From NCBI GenBank assembly GCA_964618455.1, contig CAZUAQ010000022.1, forward strand, positions 1 through 64,000: a stretch of 64,000 nt of DNA, written 5' to 3'. The first letter of the stretch is position 1, and each line of letters opens with the position of its first letter. The notes beneath the pieces are model-generated. The model was not told the DNA's origin, ran no database searches, and saw only the letters and a program-made list of their open reading frames with translations. Position numbers and translations under genes: made by a program. This DNA comes from CAZUAQ01 sp964618455. Its GTDB lineage: Bacteria; Planctomycetota; Phycisphaerae; UBA1845; PWPN01. Shown here piece by piece: positions 48,738 through 54,947 of this stretch.

Positions 48738-50369
48738 ATGACGACCCCCGAATCGAAACGACCGATCGACCTGCCGCCTTGGAAGGAACTCGAAGCGGAA
48801 CAGGCGCGGCTGCGCGACGTGCATCTGCGAGACCTGTTCCAGGAAGATCCCGGTCGCGCGGAACGCTACACGCTGGAATGCGACGGTTTGACCCTGGACT
48901 ACTCCAAGAATCGGGTCACAGACAACACGCTCGAACTCCTCGTGGCTTTGGCCGAAGCGCGCGGCGTCCGCTCTGCCATCGAGGCAATGTTCAACGCCGA
49001 GCGCATCAACCGGACGGAGAACCGCGCCGTGCTGCACGTGGCGTTGCGGAATCGCTCCGGCCGGCCGATCTCGCTGGACGGCGAAGATGTGAACACCCAG
49101 GTGCAGGCGGTGCTCGATCAGATGAGCGATTTCGCCGATCGCGTGCGCACGGGACGGTGGCGCGGCTACACGGGGCAGAAGATCACGCACGTGGTAAACA
49201 TCGGCATCGGCGGCTCGGATCTCGGCCCGGTGATGGCGTGGGAGGCATTGCGCTCGGCGTACGGCGACGGCCCGGAGTTGCGTTTCGTCTCGAACGTCGA
49301 TCCGACACACATCGCCCGAGCCACGGCGGATCTCGATCAGGAGACCACGCTGTTCATCATCGCGTCCAAGACGTTCACCACACAGGAAACCCTCGCCAAC
49401 GCCGGCATCGCCCGGGAGTGGTGCCTCAGCAAGCTTCAGAATCCCGACGCGATCGGCAAGCACTTCGTGGCGCTCTCGACGAACGGCAAGGCGGTGGCGG
49501 AGTTCGGCATCGATCCCGCCAACATGTTCGAGTTCTGGGATTGGGTCGGGGGTCGGTACTCGATGTGCTCGGCCATCGGACTGTCGCTCATGATCGGCAT
49601 CGGCCCCCAACGCTTCCTGGAAATGCTGGATGGGTTTCACGCCATGGACCGCCACTTCCTGGAAACCGAGAGCCTGCGTGAGAACATGCCCGCCCTGCTC
49701 GCCCTGCTCGGCGTGTGGTACAACAACTTCTTCGGCGCCGAGACGCACGCCATCCTGCCTTACGACCAGGGGCTCAGCCGTTTTCCCGCCTACCTGCAGC
49801 AGCTCGACATGGAAAGTAACGGCAAGTATGTGTCCTCATCCGGCGAACCGGTGACGTGGCAGACCGGACCGGTGATCTGGGGCGAGCCGGGCACGAACGG
49901 CCAGCACGCCTTCTACCAGCTCGTCCACCAGGGCTCGAAGCTCATCCCCGCCGACTTCATCGGCTTCGCCCAATCGCACCATCCCTTGGGCGACCTGCAC
50001 GCCAAGCTGATGGCCAACTTCGTCGCCCAGACCGAAGCGCTCGCTTTCGGCAAGACGGAGGCACAGGTGCGCGCCGAAGGTGTGGCCGAGGAACTCGTGC
50101 CCCACAAGGTCTTCCTGGGCAATCGGCCGACGAACTCCATCCTGGCGGTGCGGTTGACCCCCTTCGTGCTCGGCCAACTGGTGGCGTTGTACGAGCACAA
50201 GGTATTCGTGCAGGGCGTGATCTGGGATATCTACTCGTTCGACCAGTGGGGCGTGGAACTCGGCAAAGTGCTCGCCAAGTCGGTGCTGAGCGAGCTGGAG
50301 GCGGAGCAGGAGCCGGCGCTGAATCACGATACGTCCACGAACGCGATCATCCGACGACTGCGCGCATAG
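48738..50369 (+). CDS. pgi: Glucose-6-phosphate isomerase
   Basis: A 543-aa enzyme of the large Pgi family that interconverts glucose-6-phosphate and fructose-6-phosphate. Motifs are VNIGIGGSDLGPVMAWEAL (about 154-172), ASKTFTTQETLANA (about 212), the Glu-containing LPYDQGLSRFPAYLQQLDM (about 340) and SNGKYV, then GTNGQHAFYQLVHQG with the catalytic His and FGKTEAQVRAEG (about 435). The last Lys lies in SFDQWGVELGKVLA. Length equals that of E. coli Pgi (549). It has its own promoter region after the SDR pair and converges with rtcA. Confidence 0.96.
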   Translation: MTTPESKRPIDLPPWKELEAEQARLRDVHLRDLFQEDPGRAERYTLECDGLTLDYSKNRVTDNTLELLVALAEARGVRSAIEAMFNAERINRTENRAVLHVALRNRSGRPISLDGEDVNTQVQAVLDQMSDFADRVRTGRWRGYTGQKITHVVNIGIGGSDLGPVMAWEALRSAYGDGPELRFVSNVDPTHIARATADLDQETTLFIIASKTFTTQETLANAGIAREWCLSKLQNPDAIGKHFVALSTNGKAVAEFGIDPANMFEFWDWVGGRYSMCSAIGLSLMIGIGPQRFLEMLDGFHAMDRHFLETESLRENMPALLALLGVWYNNFFGAETHAILPYDQGLSRFPAYLQQLDMESNGKYVSSSGEPVTWQTGPVIWGEPGTNGQHAFYQLVHQGSKLIPADFIGFAQSHHPLGDLHAKLMANFVAQTEALAFGKTEAQVRAEGVAEELVPHKVFLGNRPTNSILAVRLTPFVLGQLVALYEHKVFVQGVIWDIYSFDQWGVELGKVLAKSVLSELEAEQEPALNHDTSTNAIIRRLRA

Positions 50370-50386
50370 CGGTAAGTGGATTTCAC

Positions 50387-50413
50387 GCGAAGCTGCGAAC
50401 TTTGCGGCTTCGC
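50387..50413. terminator. Possible bidirectional hairpin between pgi and rtcA
   Basis: GCGAAGC at 50387-50393 and GCTTCGC at 50407-50413 pair around a 13-nt loop that can itself fold. It lies between two convergent genes, so it could stop both transcripts. There is no T-run on either side, so it may instead be a 3'-end stabiliser. Confidence 0.4.
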
Positions 50414-50431
50414 ACGAGATAAGTAGCTTCC

Positions 50432-51448
50432 CTAACCGATGCACACCTCGCAACGATCGCGCGATAGCCGCTTAACGGTAACGTCGACGTCCAGGAACCG
50501 CCGCACGAGTTCGATGTGCGTCGTCGTGTGGCGGCTGAGCGGCAGCGTCGTGAAGCTTCCGCCTCCAGCCAGCGCCATCGGCAGCAGCAACTGATCCGCC
50601 AGGTACGCCCCCACCGGCACATCCGCCTTGAACCAGCGCTGATAGGCCTGCAGCGCGTGCGTTGCCACCGCCTCGGCGGGCCGTCCGACTTCGCCGAAGC
50701 CGGTGAACACCTCGGTCACGTGCTCCGCCTCGATCTCGAGCATGACGATGTTGCCCGGCCCGCGCGAGTCGCGGACCTCTTCAATGGCGTAGCACGCATC
50801 GTCCCAGGGTGTCCGCTCGCGCAGGCTCTGGATCTCGCGCTCGCCGATCTCGCGCGGCAGCCCTGCCACGATCGCCCGCGCCCGGCGCGCGGTCACCTCC
50901 CCGCGCGTGTTCAGGTCAAACGCCTGCAGCCGCGTCGACGGCACGATCTCGAGCGTGAACCGCCCTCCCCCGGCGGGAAAGAAACCGGGACGCTCCAGCA
51001 TGGCCGACACCGTGGGCCCCATGCGATTGACCAGCGGAAGAAACGACTGGGCCAGAAAGTCTAACGGCGGCGCAAACGGGTTGTGCGTGCCGCCCTCGAA
51101 GCGCAGGTACGACGGCGCGGACGCAGTCAGCAACGCGGGCAGCACCGTCTGCAACACGAGCGTCGTGCTCCCGGCGGTACCGATGGCGAACGCATACGAG
51201 CCCGGCTGCACCGCGCCCGGCCGGAACTCCACGCACAGCGACCCGATATCCGCCCCGGCCACCTCCGCGCGCGAGATCTCCGCCGCCGCCTGCACGGCGG
51301 TCAGGTGCTGCCGCATCAGCCCGGGCTTCTTGCGACCCGCCCGAATCTTCTCGATCCGGAACGACGTGCCCGTCACCATCGACAACGCCAGCGACGACCG
51401 CAGAATCTGCCCGCCGCCTTCCCCGAATGATCCGTCGATGGTCAGCAT
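50432..51448 (-). CDS. rtcA: RNA 3'-terminal phosphate cyclase
   Basis: A 338-aa enzyme that uses ATP to turn an RNA 3'-phosphate into a 2',3'-cyclic phosphate, the end used by RtcB ligase and present after many endonuclease cuts. The start is typical: MLTIDGSFGEGGGQILR, then SGTSFRIEKIRAGRKKPG-like residues 30-45. The cyclase signature FFPAGGGRFTLEI (about 150-160), the loop GFGEVGRPAEAVA and the His-rich SRHTTTHIELVRRFL (about 305-319, where the adenylylated histidine lies) are present. GAGGAG precedes the ATG. It is the last gene of the rsr-slipin-rtcA run, 793 nt after slipin; the spacer is filled with structured RNA. RtcB, its usual partner, is not in the window. Confidence 0.93.
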   Translation of the reverse strand: MLTIDGSFGEGGGQILRSSLALSMVTGTSFRIEKIRAGRKKPGLMRQHLTAVQAAAEISRAEVAGADIGSLCVEFRPGAVQPGSYAFAIGTAGSTTLVLQTVLPALLTASAPSYLRFEGGTHNPFAPPLDFLAQSFLPLVNRMGPTVSAMLERPGFFPAGGGRFTLEIVPSTRLQAFDLNTRGEVTARRARAIVAGLPREIGEREIQSLRERTPWDDACYAIEEVRDSRGPGNIVMLEIEAEHVTEVFTGFGEVGRPAEAVATHALQAYQRWFKADVPVGAYLADQLLLPMALAGGGSFTTLPLSRHTTTHIELVRRFLDVDVTVKRLSRDRCEVCIG

Positions 51449-51508
51449 CTCGATAACTCCTCGAACTCCCAGCTTCGCACGATTCGTGCTGGCTCCATAA
51501 GAACAGAT

Positions 51509-51635
51509 GCGGCGACAAGGGGTGAAGAAACGTTTTCCGGATGCTCTGAAGTTGAGCTATCCCCACCGAAGCGGAGAGCGGGACTCCCACCCGCAACCTT
51601 CCGGTCTTGAATGTAGTTCCTTCGGCATTCGCCGC
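51509..51635 (-). ncRNA. Y-RNA-like element D with complete permuted tRNA module
   Basis: The RNA runs from 51635 down to 51509. The ends pair (GCGGCGA with TCGCCGC). Then come the 5' loop ATGCCG, upper helix AAGGAAC/GTTTCTT and the 3' loop CACCCCTTG. Inside is a tRNA opened in the anticodon arm: CCGGA (positions 39-43), variable AGGTT, T stem GCGGG/CCCGC, acceptor strand TCTCCGC, a UUCG tetraloop, acceptor strand GTGGGGA, TA (8-9), D stem GCTC/GAGC, A26, then TCCGG (27-31), which pairs with CCGGA. All arms are complete. T loop TGGGAGT and D loop AACTTCA depart from the usual T54-T55-C56 and G18-G19. Element D is the last RNA before rtcA (61 nt away). By the family's TROVE context I read it as a Y RNA. 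Confidence 0.82.
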
Positions 51636-51653
51636 GTTGCCCCGTCGCCTCCC

Positions 51654-51713
51654 CCTGTGGAAGAAATCCGGAGCACTTTCGCGATCAGGCAGTACTCCTT
51701 TCCAGCACCGCCA
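51654..51713 (-). ncRNA. Degenerate Y-RNA-like element E (remnant)
   Basis: Between elements C and D, the 5' half of the family motif is recognisable as GGCGG then TGCTGG, AAAGGAG and TACTGCC, compare ATGCCG, 7-nt helix and TACATGG in the others. The regular 3' half (CA..TTG) is absent. Instead GGAGTAC pairs with GTGCTCC and CTGGAA with TTCC/CAG further out, so it folds as a simple hairpin (about 51654-51705). It may be a decayed copy or a differently folded member. Confidence 0.45.
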
Positions 51714-51719
51714 TGATAC

Positions 51720-51870
51720 GTGTGACGACAAGGGTTGGCGAAACCGAATCGCGCTCTATCCGCTGAGCTACGGGCCCCCATCACGTTGCCACGTTGCAAT
51801 GGACCCGGTGGGATTCGAACCCACGACCTCGAGGTCTTTAACCTTGGAGTTCCACCGGCATTCGTCACAC
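51720..51870 (-). ncRNA. Y-RNA-like element C with complete permuted tRNA module
   Basis: The RNA runs from 51870 down to 51720; two further G.U pairs could extend it to 51872, directly behind the tRNA-Leu end. Ends pair as GTGTGACGA/TCGTCACAC. Then 5' loop ATGCCG, upper helix GTGGAAC/GTTTCGC and 3' loop CAACCCTTG. The tRNA module is in permuted order: variable AGGTC (51829-51825), T arm GTGGG with loop TTCGAAT and CCCAC, acceptor strand CGGGTCC, 23-nt loop, acceptor strand GGGCCCG (51777-51771), TA, D arm GCTC with AGCGGATA and GAGC, then CGA pairing with TCG. Acceptor strands match in all seven positions, one being G.U. The D arm resembles tRNA-Arg. Anticodon stem is only 3 bp. Confidence 0.82.
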
Positions 51871-51872
51871 AC

Positions 51873-51956
51873 TGCGGTCGGTGGGAGTTGAACCCACATG
51901 GTGAATTCACCACCGGGCTCTCAACCCGGCGCGTCTGCCCGTTCCGCCACGACCGC
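51873..51956 (-). tRNA. tRNA-Leu (anticodon GAG)
   Basis: A full class II tRNA. Acceptor GCGGTCG/CGACCGC with discriminator A, D arm GCG with loop containing GGG, anticodon stem CCGGG/CCCGG with loop TTGAGAG (anticodon GAG), variable arm TGGTG AATT CACCA, T arm GTGGG with loop TTCAACT and CCCAC. No CCA is encoded; the next bases are GTG. It looks functional. It is unusual in lying inside the RNA-repair operon, 9 nt after element B and directly before element C, on the same strand. It may be a normal tRNA or may double as the parent of the permuted copies. Confidence 0.9.
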
Positions 51957-51965
51957 TTCAAGAAG

Positions 51966-52084
51966 ATCACGCATGGAGACAATCATTGACGAGAGACCAC
52001 CCCGTTGCCGGGGTACGGGCTTCGAACCCGTCCAGCCTTGCGGCCTTGGACCATGTACTCCCATCCGCATTCGCCATGCGCGAT
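51966..52084 (-). ncRNA. Y-RNA-like element B with partial tRNA limb
   Basis: Runs from 52084 down to 51966. Ends pair as ATCGCGCATGG/CCATGCGTGAT (one G.U), then a C.T mismatch and GA/TC. Next are 5' loop ATGCGG, upper helix ATGGGAG/CTCTCGT and 3' loop CAATGATTG. Inside, a hairpin (GCC GCAA GGC) precedes a T arm ACGGG with loop TTCGAAG and CCCGT, which joins directly to a 6-bp stem ACCCCG/CGGGGT closed by a GCAA tetraloop. This is the T/acceptor limb of a tRNA with the acceptor end sealed. There is no D arm; only GGT links it to the upper helix. TACATGG follows the upper helix, as in A. Confidence 0.8.
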
Positions 52085-52105
52085 ACCTTCAAGATTGCAA
52101 GCGAC

Positions 52106-52186
52106 GGCCCGGAGACGGACAACGTGTTGTGGAGATGCGGGATGGTTAACAGCCATGTAATCCCCACGGCATTCCGCCTCCGGACC
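52106..52186 (-). ncRNA. Y-RNA-like element A, minimal form
   Basis: Runs from 52186 down to 52106 (81 nt). Ends form a 14-bp helix, GGTCCGGAGGCGGA with TCCGTCTCCGGGCC, including two G.U pairs. The 5' loop is ATGCCG, the upper helix TGGGGAT/ATCTCCA, and the 3' loop CAACACGTTG (10 nt, one longer than the others). The apex is short: TACATGG, then a small hairpin ATGG/CCAT. No tRNA-like limb is present. It is the cleanest case of the shared core and has the size of known bacterial Y RNAs. It lies 56 nt downstream of the slipin stop. Confidence 0.78.
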
Positions 52187-52209
52187 GCCAGACTCGATCA
52201 CCTGCCTTT

Positions 52210-52239
52210 CGGTTTCACCGATCCTGCTCCTTGAGCAGG
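52210..52239 (-). promoter_or_regulatory. Double hairpin after the slipin stop
   Basis: On the minus strand CCTGCTC and GAGCAGG pair with a 3-nt loop directly after the slipin stop, followed by CGGT/ACCG with a 3-nt loop. There is no U-run. It could be an RNA-processing or partial-attenuation site that separates the slipin message from the RNA elements downstream. Confidence 0.4.
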
Positions 52240-52241
52240 CT

Positions 52242-53027
52242 TTACTCCTCGGACTCATCTTCGCGCTTCGGCTTCGCCCGCTTCGACGCGTTCATCGGGA
52301 TCACGCCGTCCGGCATGCCGACCACGAGCGTGTTACCACCCTCGCGCGACACCGTCTGCAGCATCCGCAGATGCACCAGTCCCGGGTGGTCTTCCAGGAC
52401 GCGGGCCGCGTTCGCGAGGTTGCGGATCGCCGCCGACTCACCCCGGGCACGCTCCAGCGCCGCCAGGCCTTCCTGGCGAGCCTTGATCACCTCGGCGTAG
52501 CTGCGCTTCAGGTCGCCCGAAAGCATCACGTCGCGCACATCCACCGCCAGGATTTCGTACCCGAACTCGCTCGCACGCGACTTGATCTCCGTCAGCATCC
52601 GCTGACCGATCGACGCACGCGATTCCATCAGTTCATCGAACTTCATGACGCTGACAGCTTCACGCAGGGCCATCTGGGCAGCCACGCGCAGCTCCATATC
52701 CGCGTACATCGTCACCGTCGCCGCCTTGATCGGATCCGCCACGCGGAACCGGACCGCCGGCGATACACGGACCGTGACCTGGTCCTGCGTCAGCACTTCC
52801 TGGCCGCTTACCATCATCGTCTGCTGGCGAACGTCAAACTGGCGAATCGACGTTCCCGAGCGCGGGAAACGGTAGCGTCCCGCCTCCAGCGTCCGCACCA
52901 GCTTGCCCTTGCGATACAGAACGGCCACGTAGCCCTCCTGGATCTCCACGCGCATGAACCACTGATGCAGCACGACCACCACGGCCACGCCAGACAATAC
53001 ACTCAAACCGATGATCATCTCGATCAT
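52242..53027 (-). CDS. Slipin (SPFH/band 7 membrane protein)
   Basis: A 261-aa protein with one N-terminal membrane helix (IIGLSVLSGVAVVVVLHQWF) and a band 7 domain (about 25-200): EIQEGYVAVLYRKGKL, QTMMVSGQEVLTQDQVTVRV and VAAQMALREAVSVMKFDELM. A helical segment (ARQEGLAALERARGESAAIR) drives oligomerisation, and the tail is short and basic. Slipins scaffold membrane microdomains. They occur in many bacterial RtcR/RtcB/TROVE loci (established association), where they may anchor RNA repair at the membrane; the mechanism is not known. Gene order rsr-slipin-rtcA and the intervening RNA elements support a single operon. GTGAG stands before the ATG. Confidence 0.9.
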   Translation of the reverse strand: MIEMIIGLSVLSGVAVVVVLHQWFMRVEIQEGYVAVLYRKGKLVRTLEAGRYRFPRSGTSIRQFDVRQQTMMVSGQEVLTQDQVTVRVSPAVRFRVADPIKAATVTMYADMELRVAAQMALREAVSVMKFDELMESRASIGQRMLTEIKSRASEFGYEILAVDVRDVMLSGDLKRSYAEVIKARQEGLAALERARGESAAIRNLANAARVLEDHPGLVHLRMLQTVSREGGNTLVVGMPDGVIPMNASKRAKPKREDESEE

Positions 53028-53050
53028 GGACTCACCTCACTCTCCATACG

Positions 53051-53143
53051 GATCCATCCACCAGAGCCGCACGCGATTCGGCGGGGGCCTGAACCCGCAA
53101 AGCCGATCGCCTGCCGCACGAAGCCGGCCCTGATGGATGGATC
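53051..53143 (-). ncRNA. Long hairpin RNA with T-arm-like tip (candidate second Y-RNA type)
   Basis: Between rsr and slipin, GATCCATCCATCAGGGCCG (53143-53125) and CGGCTCTGGTGGATGGATC (53069-53051) form a 19-bp helix. Two of its pairs are G.U on the minus strand but would be C.A on the plus strand, which shows that the minus-strand RNA is the selected form. The 55-nt tip contains GCGGG with loop TTCAGGCC and CCCGC, similar to a T arm with one extra base, and GCGAT/ATCGC closing around it. It is about 93 nt, the size of Y RNAs, and lies just downstream of rsr, where bacterial Y RNAs often are. It lacks the ATGCCG/CA..TTG core of elements A-D. Confidence 0.65.
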
Positions 53144-53148
53144 TCAAG

Positions 53149-53182
53149 AAGGTTTCCAAACCCTGGCAGGATTCGAACCTGC
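53149..53182 (-). ncRNA. tRNA T-arm followed by capped stem (partial tRNA-like element)
   Basis: GCAGG, loop TTCGAAT and CCTGC (53182-53166) form a textbook T arm. One base later AGGGTT and AACCTT pair around TGGA (53164-53149), as an acceptor stem sealed by a tetraloop. The same T-arm-plus-capped-stem pair occurs in element B. Upstream, CGGA/TCCG around a 7-nt loop (near 53204-53220) and ATGCGG may belong to it, but I could not complete a fold. It may be joined to the 19-bp hairpin that starts 6 nt later. Confidence 0.55.
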
Positions 53183-53263
53183 AATGTCGGACGGAAGTCA
53201 CTCGCGGAACCCGCATCCGGCGATGCCGAAGGGGCCGCACCATCCGCCCGGTTGATCCTCAGC

Positions 53264-54847
53264 TCATAAACGCATCGCTTCCATCTGCGATACCCAGTCA
53301 TCCGGCTTCGTCGCGCCGCGTGCCACGTCGGCAATCAACGAGAACACCTGGTCCGAGAAGCCGCCCACGCTCACGATGTCCTTGCGCTCCTTCGCCTGCG
53401 TCGTGTCGTACGGCTGAATGTCGATGCACACCATGCGGGCCTGCGGACTGCGCCGCTTGAACGCCGCCCACTGCTGCATGGTCTGCGTCGCGCCTCCGCC
53501 CCAGTGCCCGTAGTGCGGCGAGTCCACCCACGACTCGTTGTCCGAGACGTAGATGATCAGGTCACCCTGCGCCTTGCGCTGGTTCAGGTGACGCAGCGGG
53601 GCCGAGCAGTTCGTTCCGCCGCACGGCAGCGACGCCAGCTTCGTCGCGTTGGTCATCACCGAGTCACGCGGGTTCAGCGTCACGTTCACCACGTTCGACT
53701 CGAACGGGATCACGACCGTATCCGGGTTCCGCCGCAGCATCGCCGCCGCCACCAGCGCCGCCACGTCCACGCAGCGGACCGCCGTCGTCGCCCCCGGCCG
53801 GTAACCCGTGACCGGCGAATGCATCGAACCCGAGATGTCCGGGAAGACGTACACCTTCCCGTCGATCTTCGGCACGTTCTCCAGGGCGATTTCCATCGCG
53901 TCCTGCAACGCCTCGCGCACCGGCAGCGGCAGTTCCGTCGACGCACACAGGTACGCCACCATCAACTGGTACGGGAACACCTTCGCCTTGGCGATCAGCT
54001 CCCGATCCCGCAGACGCGCTGCCACGAGTTGCGTCATGTCACGCTTGGCGAACACACCGTGACGCAGGAACGTGTTCAGGTTCATCCGCGTCATCTGCCA
54101 CGACGCGTGACGCGCGATCGCCGCCCAGTGCTTGTCACTCAGATCCAGGCCCGTCAGCATCTGGAACGGCACGTCCGGCGCCTCGGCCTTCGCATCGCCG
54201 CTGTTGACCCGGCGCTTGAACCGCTCGAATTCCAGCACGATCGGCGGCAGTGCCGCGTGGTCGTGCTCACGATCGAGCAGGTAGCCGTACAGCGCGTCGC
54301 GCGACGGCGACGCCGGCTTCGGGTGGACCATCTTGACGATGTCCGCCAGCGACGGATCCTTTCCCACCGAGCCGAGGAAGAGCTGCGCGTCGCTCCGCGC
54401 CTCCAGCCACTGCAGGACCAGCCGCTTCGGCAACGACCCCAGCGACTTGCGCCCCACCGCGCCCGAACGCATGATCTGCACGAAGTTGCGCAGCATCTTC
54501 GGGTTGTCGATCACGCGGTCGAAAATCTCCGCCAGCAGGCCCGGGCTCTTCACCGAGAGCACCGCCGCCAGCAGCGCCGGCAGGTCCTTCATGAAACCCT
54601 TCCGGCGGGCGTACAGCGCCACGCGGGCCACGAACTCCGGCTCCACCTTGTCACACAGCTCGAGCACCTTGCTCAACTGCAGCTCGGCGCTCGCGTAGAA
54701 CGTGGCGTTCAGGCATCCCGTCGCCGCGTACTGAGCGAGGGCCTGCTTCGCCTCCATCCGGTAGGCCACTCCGCCCGCCTCGTTCACGGCGTTGGTGCGC
54801 GGAAGCATCTTGCCGGCAATCGACTGAAACAATGTCTTGTTGGCCAT
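53264..54847 (-). CDS. rsr: TROVE-domain Ro60-like RNA-binding protein
   Basis: A 527-aa bacterial Ro60 orthologue (Rsr). Residues about 10-335 form the TROVE ring of helical repeats (ALAQYAATGCLNATFYASAE, PEFVARVALYARRKGFMKDL, MTRMNLNTFLRHGVF), which binds Y RNAs on its outside and single-stranded 3' ends of misfolded RNA in its hole. Residues about 330-527 are a von Willebrand A domain with MIDAS DISGSM (about 337-342), PCGGTNCSAPL and YVSDNESWVDS. Known Rsr proteins work with exoribonucleases in RNA degradation and quality control. The ATG at 54847 has GGGAG about 7 nt upstream; a GTG at 54850 is possible. It is the first gene after a sigma54-type promoter and is divergent from rtcR. Confidence 0.93.
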   Translation of the reverse strand: MANKTLFQSIAGKMLPRTNAVNEAGGVAYRMEAKQALAQYAATGCLNATFYASAELQLSKVLELCDKVEPEFVARVALYARRKGFMKDLPALLAAVLSVKSPGLLAEIFDRVIDNPKMLRNFVQIMRSGAVGRKSLGSLPKRLVLQWLEARSDAQLFLGSVGKDPSLADIVKMVHPKPASPSRDALYGYLLDREHDHAALPPIVLEFERFKRRVNSGDAKAEAPDVPFQMLTGLDLSDKHWAAIARHASWQMTRMNLNTFLRHGVFAKRDMTQLVAARLRDRELIAKAKVFPYQLMVAYLCASTELPLPVREALQDAMEIALENVPKIDGKVYVFPDISGSMHSPVTGYRPGATTAVRCVDVAALVAAAMLRRNPDTVVIPFESNVVNVTLNPRDSVMTNATKLASLPCGGTNCSAPLRHLNQRKAQGDLIIYVSDNESWVDSPHYGHWGGGATQTMQQWAAFKRRSPQARMVCIDIQPYDTTQAKERKDIVSVGGFSDQVFSLIADVARGATKPDDWVSQMEAMRL

Positions 54848-54907
54848 CACTCTTCTCCCGGTGTTCAGGATGCCGTGACCTTCGGATCACGATTCGAAGA
54901 TCTATAA

Positions 54908-54924
54908 ACCATCCCGCGTGCCAA
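54908..54924 (-). promoter_or_regulatory. Sigma54-type promoter of the rsr operon
   Basis: On the minus strand TTGGCACG (54924-54917) is a perfect -24 element. Four bases later ATGGT (54912-54908) stands at the correct -12 distance (consensus TTGCW, two mismatches). Transcription would start near 54896, about 50 nt before rsr. RtcR is a sigma54 activator, so the site fits. The leader contains a small hairpin, CGTGA/TCACG. Confidence 0.65.
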
Positions 54925-54947
54925 TGACTCCTGATTCGCGATGGCCA

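Noticed and set aside
51720..51870. Reading element C as two unrelated tRNA pseudogene halves
   Set aside because: The two halves pair in all seven acceptor positions, the outer ends pair in nine, and the same layout recurs in element D with different sequence. Random decay would not keep this.
51607..52234. Several short open frames across the RNA array, with peptide strings like GFEPTTS, GGIRTHDL and WQDSNLQ
   Set aside because: These strings are well-known false proteins produced by translating T arms of tRNAs. They confirm the T-arm sequences and do not indicate genes.
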